The position numbers were made by a program, and so were the translations under genes. From contig JAFGDT010000140.1 of assembly GCA_016931965.1 (NCBI GenBank), positions 1 through 43,880 of the forward strand: a stretch of DNA of 43,880 bases, in the 5' to 3' direction. Position 1 is the stretch's first letter, and every line of letters starts with the position of its first letter. Positions 1 to 9,879 of the stretch are shown here, one piece after another. This DNA is from a bacterium. Lineage in GTDB: Bacteria; Zhuqueibacterota; QNDG01; DSAB01. Below the pieces are notes generated by a model, which was not told the DNA's origin, did no database searches, and worked only from the letters and a program-made list of their open reading frames with translations.

Positions 1-107
1 ATCCAGACTGTGTGTTTTCTAAAATCGTTCAAAATACAAAACAGTTAAAATTCGCTCTATGACCATTTTTGCCAAAGTTCAGTTATTTAAATGGAGATGA
101 GGGAAAT

Positions 108-431
108 ATGTTAATCGATGATCTAAGTGAAACTACAAAAGGGAAGCCACCAAAAATAAATAATTATATTCCTGATGCTATTGTTATTAAAACCTCTCAA
201 GGTTCATTCATTATAGGAGAAGCAAAAACTGCAAGAGATGTTGAAAAGAAGCACACAAGAAATCAAATTGAAGCTTTTTTAGAAAGATGTAAAAAAGAAA
301 ACGATGCTATTTTTATTTTCGCTGTTCCATGGAATCTAATAAGAATAGCCAATTCAATTGTAAAAGAAATTCAAGAAAAAATATGTGCTCAAAATGTGAA
401 AATTATAATATTAGAAAGACTGTATGGTTGA
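108..431 (+). CDS. Small PD-(D/E)XK nuclease-like protein, possibly 5'-truncated
   Basis: Product of 107 aa. It shows the core of the PD-(D/E)XK fold: PD at residues 22-23, then a strand ending in E-A-K at 38-40, followed by a helix (RNQIEAFLERC). This resembles the VRR-NUC group of small structure-specific nucleases often found beside phage helicases, but the match is at motif level only. The ATG at 108 has GGAG/GAGGG upstream (93-103). The same frame is open further up to a TGA at 60-62 with a TTG at 69, and the reading beyond that TGA also looks coding. The gene may therefore have lost its N-terminus or carry a nonsense mutation. The next gene starts 19 bp downstream. Confidence 0.5.
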   Translation: MLIDDLSETTKGKPPKINNYIPDAIVIKTSQGSFIIGEAKTARDVEKKHTRNQIEAFLERCKKENDAIFIFAVPWNLIRIANSIVKEIQEKICAQNVKIIILERLYG

Positions 432-450
432 ATTCAAATAGTAAACATTA

Positions 451-1950
451 ATGTATTTTGAAATTTTAATGATTATAATGCAACGTATTATTTTAAAAAG
501 AGAACCCAGACTGGAAGCTAAATGTGAAGCCTTTATATTCCAAAGAGAGGCAGTTAATGCTGTCCAAGATCTTGAGTATTCTGCAATTTTTCATGAACAG
601 GGATTAGGAAAATCAAAAATAGCTATCGACCTAATGCTTTATTGGCTTGAAAATAAACTGATTGATACAGTTTTATTTGTAGCTAAGAAAGGTCTTTTAC
701 ATAATTGGATTAAAGAGTTTGATACTCATACATTTATGAAACCAAAAATGTTATCTCAAAATCATATGGCAAATTATTACACTTTCAATAGTCCTTCTAG
801 GTTAATTTTAACTCATTATGAGGTATTAAGAAGTGAATATAAAAGATTATTATTATTTTTAAAGACAAGAAACGTAGCTGTAATACTTGATGAATCAGCA
901 AAGATAAAAAATCCAAATTCATCACTAACTCAAATTATTTTTAAACTTGCTCCTCTTTTTAAAAAAAGAGTAATAATGACAGGAACACCAGTTGCTAATA
1001 GACCTTATGATATCTGGGCTCAAATATGGTTTCTTGATCAAGGGAAAAGCTTTGGTGATAATTTTAACGTATTCAAAAAAGATACCGATCTCTCAAATAA
1101 ATTAAGTAATAATATTGAACTGCGCACTACTTTCGAACAAAACTTAGAAGAATTATTCTCAAAAATATCTGATTTCACTGTCCGTGAGAGAAAAAGCAGT
1201 TGTTTGATAAAACTTCCTGAAAAAGAAATAAGAACAATATACACTGATTGGGAACATCATCAACACTATCTCTATATTCAATTTCAGGAAGAAATGAGAG
1301 CTGTAATTATAAAAGAAGGTATCCCCACAGAAGACAATGCAGAAGAATTACTTAAAAGAATACTGCGTCTTGTTCAGATAGCATCGAATCCAAGATTGAT
1401 TGATGAGGGTTATAAATATGAACCGGGAAAATTTGAAACACTAAAAGATATTCTTGTTAGTATTAATGAAAAGAATGAAAAATGCATCATTTGGAGTTCT
1501 TTTACTGATAATGTTGATTGGTTATCAAAAGAGCTTCAAAATTTTGGTGCAAGAAGACTACATGGAAAAATGAATATGGAGAAAAGAAATAGAACAATAG
1601 ATACTTTTTTAACACATGAAAATGTAAAGGTACTAGTCGCAACACCTGGTGCAGCTAAAGAGGGTTTAACATTAACAATTGCAAATAACGTGATATTTTA
1701 TGATCGTACTTTTAGCCTTGATGATTATTTACAGGCTCAAGACCGTATTCACCGTATATCACAAGAAAAAAAATGTATTGTGTATAATCTAATTATGAAA
1801 AACTCTATTGATGAATGGGTCGATGTATTATTACAAAGCAAACATTTAGCTGCTCAACTTGCGCAGAGAGATATATCATTAGAATATTATCAAAGCTTAA
1901 TGTCTTACGATTTTGGTACTATAATAAAGAATATTCTTAATATTGAGTGA
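451..1950 (+). CDS. Compact SNF2-family DEAD/DEAH-type helicase/translocase
   Basis: Product of 499 aa, an ATP-driven double-strand DNA translocase of superfamily 2. Motifs in order: Q-motif region near 30, Walker A GLGKSK at 51-56, motif II DESA at 147-150, motif III MTGTP at 176-180, a second RecA lobe with motif V around 397-407 (ATPGAAKEGLT) and motif VI QAQDRIHRI at 428-436. The QxxDRxHRxxQ form is typical of SNF2/Rad54-like enzymes. It has both lobes but no added DNA-reading domain, as in phage and mobile-element versions. In-frame ATGs at 451, 469 and 478 compete and none has a clear Shine-Dalgarno, so the N-terminus is uncertain by up to 9 residues. It lies between a PD-(D/E)XK-like gene and a ParB-like gene, which suggests a DNA-processing module. 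Confidence 0.88.
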   Translation: MYFEILMIIMQRIILKREPRLEAKCEAFIFQREAVNAVQDLEYSAIFHEQGLGKSKIAIDLMLYWLENKLIDTVLFVAKKGLLHNWIKEFDTHTFMKPKMLSQNHMANYYTFNSPSRLILTHYEVLRSEYKRLLLFLKTRNVAVILDESAKIKNPNSSLTQIIFKLAPLFKKRVIMTGTPVANRPYDIWAQIWFLDQGKSFGDNFNVFKKDTDLSNKLSNNIELRTTFEQNLEELFSKISDFTVRERKSSCLIKLPEKEIRTIYTDWEHHQHYLYIQFQEEMRAVIIKEGIPTEDNAEELLKRILRLVQIASNPRLIDEGYKYEPGKFETLKDILVSINEKNEKCIIWSSFTDNVDWLSKELQNFGARRLHGKMNMEKRNRTIDTFLTHENVKVLVATPGAAKEGLTLTIANNVIFYDRTFSLDDYLQAQDRIHRISQEKKCIVYNLIMKNSIDEWVDVLLQSKHLAAQLAQRDISLEYYQSLMSYDFGTIIKNILNIE

Positions 1951-1982
1951 AAATATAATAACTAACAGTTGGGAGATCTGTC

Positions 1983-2963
1983 TTGGAAAAAGAATGCCTG
2001 ACAATTGGGGGTAAAGAAATACCAGTTGAAAGAAAGGTTTTACCACAAGCTGAATTAAAATTTTATCCAGAGAATCCCAGAATCTACACAATAATTTACA
2101 GTGGAGATGAAGAACCATCACAATCTGAAATTGAAAATCGACTCATTGAAATGGATCATGTAAAGCAGTTAGTTCAATCGATCAAGGCCAATGGTGGTTT
2201 AATTGATCCTCTCATTGTTAGGGATGGCGATTATGTCGTTTTTGAGGGTAATAGTCGTTTAGCCGCGTATCGATTATTAGCTAAAGCTGACGCCATTAAG
2301 TGGGGAAAAGTAAAATGTTGTCTAATACCAGATAATATTAACAAAGATCTCATTTTTGCATTATTAGGTGAATATCACATCATTGGTCGGAAAGACTGGG
2401 CACCATATGAACAAGCAGGGTATCTATGGAGACGTTGCAAACAACACGATGTAGAACCACAAAGGATATCAAAAGAAATGGGTATGTCAGTTAAATTGGT
2501 TAATCACTTAATTGAAGTCTACAATTTCATGCTGGAACACAAAGATGAAAATATACAACATTTCAGTTATTATGATGAATTAATAAAATCTCGTAAAATT
2601 AAGATACGTCGCGAAGAACATAAAAATTTCGACAATGTCATTGTACGGAAGATTAAAACAGGTGAAATACCCAAAGCTGTAGATATCAGGGATAAAGTAG
2701 TAAAGATTGCAGATGTTGGAGGAAAAACATTAAAAAAATTTTTAGAGAAACCAAATTCATTGGAAATCTGTTATGAGAAAGCTGTATTCCGTGGGGCAGA
2801 AAATTATCTTTATAAAAGTATTCATAAGTTTAGAGAATTGATTTGTGATCCATCGACCAAAAAGGACATTATGAAGATGCCTCCAAACCAAATAAATAAA
2901 TGTGAATATGAATTAAAAAAAATTAAAGCAAGAGTTATCAAATTGTTACAACTATTTGATTGA
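1983..2963 (+). CDS. ParB/Srx-like domain protein with helix-turn-helix
   Basis: Product of 326 aa. The N-terminal half has the ParB signature: NPR at 31-33, QSIKANGGLIDPLIVR at about 65-80 and the VFEGNSRLAAYR box at 86-97, which corresponds to the CTP-binding/nuclease GEGxRR box. A helix-turn-helix follows at about 161-180 (ISKEMGMSVKLVNHL). The C-terminal half is lysine-rich and unrecognised. The start is TTG, chosen because GGGAG at 1971-1975 sits 7 bp before it. No ParA partner is adjacent, so plasmid-style partitioning is not supported. In phages and islands such proteins act as DNA-binding regulators or nucleases. It could equally be a sequence-specific loader for the neighbouring helicase and nuclease. 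The stop overlaps the open frame of the next gene. Confidence 0.78.
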   Translation: MEKECLTIGGKEIPVERKVLPQAELKFYPENPRIYTIIYSGDEEPSQSEIENRLIEMDHVKQLVQSIKANGGLIDPLIVRDGDYVVFEGNSRLAAYRLLAKADAIKWGKVKCCLIPDNINKDLIFALLGEYHIIGRKDWAPYEQAGYLWRRCKQHDVEPQRISKEMGMSVKLVNHLIEVYNFMLEHKDENIQHFSYYDELIKSRKIKIRREEHKNFDNVIVRKIKTGEIPKAVDIRDKVVKIADVGGKTLKKFLEKPNSLEICYEKAVFRGAENYLYKSIHKFRELICDPSTKKDIMKMPPNQINKCEYELKKIKARVIKLLQLFD

Positions 2964-3007
2964 TAATTGGTAAATATAATTCACCATATTGTATTTTATA
3001 TTTTAAT

Positions 3008-3715
3008 ATGAAACAAATCAGAATTTCAGCAAAAAATCTCGGTGAGGTATCCCTTACACAATTTTGCCCAAGGTGTTTTTGGATCAAACTCCACTTGGCG
3101 AATAGACTACCTTTCCAAATATTTCCGGGAATTTTCAGTTCAATTGATTCCTATAATAAAAACCTCGTGCATAGTTGGTTTGATAAGTATAAATGTGAAC
3201 CCACATGGCTTTCAGTGTTAGGTAATTTTAAGGATTATGTTAATCCTCCACATTATTCCAAATTCAATATTATAAACCATGAATACAATATATTACTAAC
3301 TGGAAGTCCTGACGGTGTATTTATTAAAACTGATAACAGTTATGTAATAGTGGATTATAAAACTGCAAAATATACAGGCACACAGGATAATCTCTTCCCA
3401 ATGTATGTAACCCAACTAAATGTATATGCTTTGATTGGAAAACAATTTGGATTTAATCCGATTTCTGGTTTAGCACTTATATACATGGAACCCATTACCG
3501 ATAAGGATTCAGCATCCAATGATGAAAACCAAAATGAGGATGGTTTCTCAATGAATTTCTCAGCAAATATTCATAAAGTAGTACTCAATACAGATATTAT
3601 TTCTCCCCTGCTTTACAAAACTCGGGAGTTATACGAATTGGATAAACCTCCTGAAGGTTTATCAGAATGCAAAGATTGCATCAATCTTGATGGATTATTA
3701 ACCTTAATGAAATAA
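3008..3715 (+). CDS. Cas4/RecB-like PD-(D/E)XK nuclease with two CxxC pairs
   Basis: Product of 235 aa from the ATG at 3008; the frame is open back to a TTG at 2960 that would overlap the upstream stop. The RecB-family core is clear: GSPDGV with D102, then V-D-Y-K with D116 and K118, and the helix QLNVY at 136-140 (the QxxxY motif). CPRC at 20-23 and CKDC at 221-224 sit at the two ends. Cas4 and AddB-type nucleases fold an Fe-S cluster from cysteines at both ends, so a cluster or zinc site is inferred. No cas1, cas2 or repeat array is in the window. A role in end-processing with the SNF2 helicase is the simplest reading. Confidence 0.8.
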   Translation: MKQIRISAKNLGEVSLTQFCPRCFWIKLHLANRLPFQIFPGIFSSIDSYNKNLVHSWFDKYKCEPTWLSVLGNFKDYVNPPHYSKFNIINHEYNILLTGSPDGVFIKTDNSYVIVDYKTAKYTGTQDNLFPMYVTQLNVYALIGKQFGFNPISGLALIYMEPITDKDSASNDENQNEDGFSMNFSANIHKVVLNTDIISPLLYKTRELYELDKPPEGLSECKDCINLDGLLTLMK

Positions 3716-3824
3716 TGAAACATTTATAAATATTTGAGATAAAATAGAAAATACAAAATATATTTTACACCCATGCCCCACATCCAACAAATAAAAATAA
3801 AGTAAAAATAATTGAAACATTCCA

Positions 3825-4835
3825 ATGGCCTATCTCGAAAAAACAAAGCGAAGCAATAAGACTTTTTACCGCATCCGATATTATCATCAGGGACGTAAAA
3901 GTCAATACCTGCCTTTAGGTACCACCTTAAACGAAGCCGAATACATTCTTTCCCTATTCCAAAGAAATCTCGCGCGCAGCAAAATGGGGATCGAGCCTTT
4001 CCGGAATCCGATCAAAGATAAAACCCATTTTACACTGACCGAATATTTCAACTGGTTTGTAGATGAAAAACAATCTGCAGAAAAAAGGGGACGTCCTCCC
4101 GCTCAAAGGACATGGGAAACATATAAGAGATCCTTTAAGTTTTTACTTGATATTTTCGGGGACATCGATATTTCAGGAATTAAAATCAAGGAAGTGGAAA
4201 AAGCACTCAACGTTTATGCGCCTGCAACACAGTCCATACTGATCAGATCATTGAGAGCTGCATTCAATTTTGGAATCAAAAGAAAAAAGATAGAAATAAA
4301 TCCATTCAAAGAAATAGATATCCCGCAGGACAAAAAACTACCCGATATTCTGACCATCAAAGAAAAAGACCTGATCTACTCCAAGATCACGTATCCTCAG
4401 ATTAAAATCGCCTTTGCCCTTGCAAGATACGCCGGACTCAGAAGAGCTGAAATAAAAAGCCTCGATTGGGAAGATGTTCTATGGGACGAAGATCTGATCA
4501 TAATAAGAAACGGCAAAACAGGGCAAAATCAATCCGTGCCGATCGTACCGAGGCTCAAAGAGATACTGAATGAATACAAAGATGAAGGCCAGGTTATTAC
4601 GATTAACGTTGACTCCATCACACACAGTATAGGCAAAGCAATGAAAGAAGCCGGGATCCGGAAACATGGTGCGGTCCACATTCTGCGGCATTCCCTGGGA
4701 GCTGAATTAATTCAGGACTTTGATATCAGGGAAGTTCAGGAGATCCTCAGACACTCCTCAATTACCATGACACAGCGCTATACGCAGATATCCAAGAAAC
4801 ATTTACAGAAAAAATTAATGAACAAAAAACTGTAG
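3825..4835 (+). CDS. Tyrosine recombinase / integrase
   Basis: Product of 336 aa that should catalyse integration and excision at the adjacent tRNA-Lys. The N-terminus (about 1-60) looks like an arm-binding domain, about 70-155 is the SAM-like core-binding domain, and the rest is catalytic. Visible catalytic residues: Arg in GLRRAEI (R206), Lys in RNGKTGQ (K231), HILR box (H285, R288), H310 in LRHSS and nucleophile Y319 in QRYTQ. All six are present, so it should be active. It starts at ATG 3825 with no obvious Shine-Dalgarno. Its base composition is closer to the chromosome than the four cargo genes upstream, so it may have a different history from them. Confidence 0.92.
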   Translation: MAYLEKTKRSNKTFYRIRYYHQGRKSQYLPLGTTLNEAEYILSLFQRNLARSKMGIEPFRNPIKDKTHFTLTEYFNWFVDEKQSAEKRGRPPAQRTWETYKRSFKFLLDIFGDIDISGIKIKEVEKALNVYAPATQSILIRSLRAAFNFGIKRKKIEINPFKEIDIPQDKKLPDILTIKEKDLIYSKITYPQIKIAFALARYAGLRRAEIKSLDWEDVLWDEDLIIIRNGKTGQNQSVPIVPRLKEILNEYKDEGQVITINVDSITHSIGKAMKEAGIRKHGAVHILRHSLGAELIQDFDIREVQEILRHSSITMTQRYTQISKKHLQKKLMNKKL

Positions 4836-4843
4836 TACACCGT

Positions 4844-4890
4844 GGTGGCAAATATGGTGGCAAAATAATACCTATTTTACCCTATTTTCA
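4844..4890 (+). repeat. Two tandem direct repeats between integrase and tRNA
   Basis: GGTGGCAAAT (4844-4853) is repeated as GGTGGCAAAA (4856-4865) with a 12-bp period. CCTATTTTAC (4871-4880) is followed directly by CCTATTTTCA (4881-4890). Short direct repeats beside the attachment core are typical of integrase arm-type binding sites. That function is inferred from position only. Confidence 0.45.
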
Positions 4891-4917
4891 CCCTTATCCT
4901 CAAATTTTCAGATCCAT

Positions 4918-4953
4918 AAAGAAAAAGTCCTTAACTATAAATATCAAGGACTT
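4918..4953 (-). terminator. Intrinsic terminator of tRNA-Lys
   Basis: On the - strand, AAGTCCTT pairs perfectly with AAGGACTT (4925-4932 with 4946-4953, 13-nt loop) and is followed by TTTCTTT. It begins 7 bp past the tRNA 3' end. The tail is T-rich only on the - strand, so it serves the tRNA and not the integrase. The stem is only moderately GC-rich. Confidence 0.6.
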
Positions 4954-4960
4954 AAAGTAG

Positions 4961-5034
4961 TGAGGGTGGTGGGGATCGAACCCACGACCCACGGCTTAAA
5001 AGGCCGTTGCTCTACCTAACTGAGCTACACCCTC
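4961..5034 (-). tRNA. tRNA-Lys (anticodon TTT)
   Basis: The - strand folds as a full cloverleaf: 7-bp acceptor GAGGGTG/CACCCTC, D stem GCTC/GAGC, anticodon stem ACGGC/GCCGT with loop CTTTTAA (anticodon TTT), 5-nt variable loop, T stem GTGGG/CCCAC with loop TTCGATC, discriminator A. CCA is not encoded. The 3' half is the probable integrase target, and the gene is intact after insertion. Confidence 0.96.
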
Positions 5035-5047
5035 ATTAAGAATCATA

Positions 5048-5076
5048 AAAGTAATAAAAAACTTTGCGGATGTCAA
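5048..5076 (-). promoter_or_regulatory. Putative sigma-70 promoter of tRNA-Lys
   Basis: On the - strand, a consensus -35 TTGACA (5071-5076) is followed after 17 bp by TACTTT (5048-5053), a weak -10. The predicted start lies just upstream of the tRNA at 5034. Confidence 0.5.
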
Positions 5077-5103
5077 GATTGAAATACATTTTCAGATGAT
5101 TCA

Positions 5104-6724
<1,621 letters not shown>

Positions 6725-6798
6725 GACCGATCCCTAAATTAAATATGGATTACATTGAATACGGAAAAATCATAAATAAAAAATCCGATAAGGATGCA

Positions 6799-7728
6799 TC
6801 ATCTCTTCTTCTTTGCCATTTTTAATTTTTGTCTACCGCCATGACGCATCTGCCATTCAAATACAACAGGACTTGCGACAAAAATGGACGAGTATGTTCC
6901 AATAATGATTCCAACCAGCATCACAAAAGCAAATCCCTTAATCACTTCACTTCCAAAAATAAAAAGACTCAGAACAACAACAAATGTTGTCAAGGAAGTA
7001 ATGACCGTTCGACTCATTGTTGTATTGATGCTTCTGTTGAGAATCACATTCAAGTCATCACTGCGATAGATTTTTAAATTTTCACGTATCCGATCGTAAA
7101 CAATAATCGTGTCATTCATTGAATATCCAACAATCGTTAAAAACGCAGCGATTTCTTTAAGAGAAAGCTCATAATTCAGAAGAATAAAGATGCCTAATGT
7201 AATAAGTACATCGTGAAACAAGGCAATAACAGCACCTACAGCAAAAACAAACTCAAATCGCCAGCCAATATAAATGAGCATCAACAGCAGCGCAATGAGG
7301 ATCGCCATAACCATTGCTTTACGAAGTTCCTGACCGATTTTGGGTCCAACAGAATCCGTTTCCAAAATCTCATAAGGAACATCTGTGATGGAGGCGCTGA
7401 TTGCCTGTTGAATTTGACCGACCATTTCAGATGCACTCAGTTCTTTCTGCTGTCCGATATAAATAATATATTGATTCTGTGTACCAAAACTTTTAATTTC
7501 ACTATTCCCATATCCTGCAGGTATCAAGGCATCCCTAATATCCTGGGTTGTGATGGTCTTTTCAAATTCAATTAAAATTGAAGTACCGCCTTTAAAATCG
7601 ATGCCATAATTTGGTCCACCCCTAACAATATATGAGACGATACCTATAATCAATAACGAGATTGAGATAAAATAGGCTTTTTTTCTTTTTGAGATATAAT
7701 CGATGTGCACTGATTGTAGAAATTGCAT
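6799..7728 (-). CDS. secF: Protein translocase subunit SecF
   Basis: Product of 309 aa, an inner-membrane RND-type protein. With SecD it uses the proton gradient to pull exported proteins out of SecYEG. TM1 lies at about 18-36, followed by the periplasmic P1 domain with GIDFKGGTSILIEF, then five more TM segments. The LFHDVLITLGIF and GYSMNDTIIVYDRIREN signatures fall in TM4/TM5. The C-terminus is basic (KLKMAKKKR). AAAGGAAAGG precedes the ATG. SecD ends 44 bp upstream on the same strand, so the pair is one transcript. Confidence 0.95.
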   Translation of the reverse strand: MQFLQSVHIDYISKRKKAYFISISLLIIGIVSYIVRGGPNYGIDFKGGTSILIEFEKTITTQDIRDALIPAGYGNSEIKSFGTQNQYIIYIGQQKELSASEMVGQIQQAISASITDVPYEILETDSVGPKIGQELRKAMVMAILIALLLMLIYIGWRFEFVFAVGAVIALFHDVLITLGIFILLNYELSLKEIAAFLTIVGYSMNDTIIVYDRIRENLKIYRSDDLNVILNRSINTTMSRTVITSLTTFVVVLSLFIFGSEVIKGFAFVMLVGIIIGTYSSIFVASPVVFEWQMRHGGRQKLKMAKKKR

Positions 7729-7772
7729 GCTTTGCCTTTCCTTTGTGATGAAGTCGCGAATAGATAAATTGT

Positions 7773-9689
7773 TTATATACTCAATTTTGTCAGAACCCGC
7801 CTGGATGTGATGTAATCAAAGATAACACGTGTAACGACAAGTGCTGTAAACATGCTGATGATCACACCGATGGACAATGTGACCGCAAACCCCTTTACCG
7901 GCCCCGTACCGAATTGGTAAAGCACCAGTGCGGTGAGTAATGTTGTCACATTGGCATCAAATATGGCTTTAAACGCTCTTGAATATCCTGCATCAATTGA
8001 TGCACGAACGGTTTTACCCGTTCTTAACTCTTCCCGGATACGTTCAAATACCAATACATTTGCATCCACTGCCATACCAATTGTCAGAACAATACCCGCT
8101 ACACCCGGCAGCGTCAATACAAACCCGAATTGTGCCAAAACAGCCATTAACAAGACCAAATTGAAAATGAGTGCAAAATTGGCAATAACACCTGCCATTC
8201 TGTAATAGACCATCATAAACAGAATAACAATTATCATACCGATGATGATGGAATACTGTCCGCGCGTAATGGAATCTCTTCCCAATGACGGCCCGACAGT
8301 TCTTTCTTCCACAATTTGTATCGGAGCATCCAGTGCACCGACTCTTAACACGATCGCCAGCATTTGCGCTTCATCCATTTCTCCAATGCCGGTAATACGA
8401 CCGCGTCCATCGGGTATCTTTGTCTGAATGTTGGGAGCTGAAACAACGCGATTATCCAGCACGATGGCCAAACGCTTGTTCAAATTGGCTCCGGTCACGC
8501 GGGAAAAAATCGTTGCGCCACTTCGGTTCAGTGCAAAATTCACCTCAGGCATACCTGCACTTTGAACATCGGAACCGATGGTTACACGGGCATCGGTAAT
8601 GTACCGTCCGGTTAACTCAGCTTCATTATTGACTATAAAGAGTTCTCGATATTCTTGATCTCCAATTCGAAAGGTTTCCGAAGACCATAAAAACTGCGCG
8701 TCGGGTGGAATGAGGGATTGAATATCTTCTCGTTCCAATATTTTATCAACCGCTTTGATGTTTTCAATGGGTACACTGACCAGCTTTCCGGCCTGTCTTG
8801 TATCTCTCAATAAAGCGATGAAAGGATTCTCTTCAAAGATTTCTCGATCCACGAGAAGAGCCGTATCCGCTTCCTCGCTCTCCGTAGTGAGGATCTCCTC
8901 CTCACCAAAGAGTTCATTCACACTGATTACCTCATCATTGCTTTCCTTCTGTTCAACAACTTCTTCGACAGTTACCACTTCCGTCGTATCAGGTAATTCT
9001 GCTTCAATAACCACACCTCTGCTCCTGGCCAATGCTTTATCGATGTCATCAATGACTTTGGTGAAAACCTCATTGTCTTTCAGCAATTTGAATTCAAGAA
9101 GGGCTGTTCGACCAATCAGCGCCTTGGCATCATCGGGATTGGATACACCTGGAAGCTCAATCAATATACGTCTATCCCTGACTTTTTGAATTGAGGGTTC
9201 CGATACACCGAATTGATCGATTCGGTTGCGTAACTTTTGCAAAGAACGATCAACGGCTTCTATGGCTTCATTGCGAAGTTCATCAAGAACTTTACTATCC
9301 GAATCCCCTCTTTCCCCCCAATAACGATTGAGTGGAATTTCTTCTTCCTCAAAACAACGCTCTAAAATGTCTAAAAAATTCTCAGTGCTCACATTGAGTT
9401 CTTCCCGTGTTTTTTGTAGTATCGATATCAGTTGATCATCTTTATTTCGCGCCAACTGCTCAACCAGTTGGGGAAGATCAACTTCGTAAGTTAAATACAT
9501 CCCTCCCTGGAGATCAAGACCCATTCTAATCGCTTTATTCCGAAGGGATACCAGTCTTCCCTCTTCATCTAATTGTTCGGATTCATCGGTCGTCAGTGTC
9601 TGCAATTTATAGGTTGGCCACAAAGCATACAATGCCCACACAACCAGTGCTATAATAAAAATGGTCTTAAATAAATTTTTTCCCCGCAT
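7773..9689 (-). CDS. secD: Protein translocase subunit SecD
   Basis: Product of 638 aa, the larger half of the SecDF proton-driven export motor. TM1 is at about 7-24, then a long periplasmic region with MGLDLQGGMYLTYEVDL and DQFGVSEPSIQKV, then five TM helices with GMAVDANVLVFERIREE. The periplasmic part carries a very acidic insertion (about residues 230-280, rich in E/D/T/V, e.g. VTVEEVVEQKESNDE) that I do not recall from enterobacterial SecD. The start is well supported by AGAGGAG, 7 bp before the ATG. It leads a secD-secF-STAS-purA run. Confidence 0.95.
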   Translation of the reverse strand: MRGKNLFKTIFIIALVVWALYALWPTYKLQTLTTDESEQLDEEGRLVSLRNKAIRMGLDLQGGMYLTYEVDLPQLVEQLARNKDDQLISILQKTREELNVSTENFLDILERCFEEEEIPLNRYWGERGDSDSKVLDELRNEAIEAVDRSLQKLRNRIDQFGVSEPSIQKVRDRRILIELPGVSNPDDAKALIGRTALLEFKLLKDNEVFTKVIDDIDKALARSRGVVIEAELPDTTEVVTVEEVVEQKESNDEVISVNELFGEEEILTTESEEADTALLVDREIFEENPFIALLRDTRQAGKLVSVPIENIKAVDKILEREDIQSLIPPDAQFLWSSETFRIGDQEYRELFIVNNEAELTGRYITDARVTIGSDVQSAGMPEVNFALNRSGATIFSRVTGANLNKRLAIVLDNRVVSAPNIQTKIPDGRGRITGIGEMDEAQMLAIVLRVGALDAPIQIVEERTVGPSLGRDSITRGQYSIIIGMIIVILFMMVYYRMAGVIANFALIFNLVLLMAVLAQFGFVLTLPGVAGIVLTIGMAVDANVLVFERIREELRTGKTVRASIDAGYSRAFKAIFDANVTTLLTALVLYQFGTGPVKGFAVTLSIGVIISMFTALVVTRVIFDYITSRRVLTKLSI

Positions 9690-9879
9690 GCCGTTCTCCT
9701 CTGATATCGGTTATCGCGATGAAGTAATCAATGTGATTAATATGCCATATTATAAAATAATCAAGTGCAATTTTCGGCAAAAATATACACATTTTTTATC
9801 AATAAAAAAAGCCTTTTTCAGTATACGATGATTCTACTCAATTCAAAACGATCTATTTATTTGGATCAAGCATCATGCA

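Larger units (their letters stand above)
1..4960. mobile_element. Integrative element at tRNA-Lys, right end only
   Basis: Five same-strand genes (small nuclease-like protein, SNF2 helicase, ParB-like protein, Cas4-like nuclease, tyrosine integrase) end next to the 3' end of a tRNA-Lys gene. An integrase reading toward the 3' end of a tRNA is the usual arrangement for elements that use the tRNA as attachment site. The four cargo genes are clearly more AT-rich than the chromosome: 601-660 has 19 G+C of 60, 39841-39900 has 29, and the integrase is between (26 of 60 at 4081-4140). The second attachment site, a partial tRNA copy, is not in the window, so the element must extend left of position 1. 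No capsid, tail, conjugation or replication-initiator gene is visible, so phage satellite, genomic island and defence island all remain open. Confidence 0.72.

Noticed and set aside
1983-2963. Plasmid partition ParB
   Set aside because: No ParA gene or parS-like repeats beside it.
3008-3715. CRISPR-associated Cas4
   Set aside because: No cas1, cas2 or repeat array anywhere in the window; only the nuclease family is supported.
9749-9754. TATAAT upstream of secD as promoter
   Set aside because: The box is perfect, but the nearest -35-like hexamer (TTGCCG) is 20 bp away; not called.
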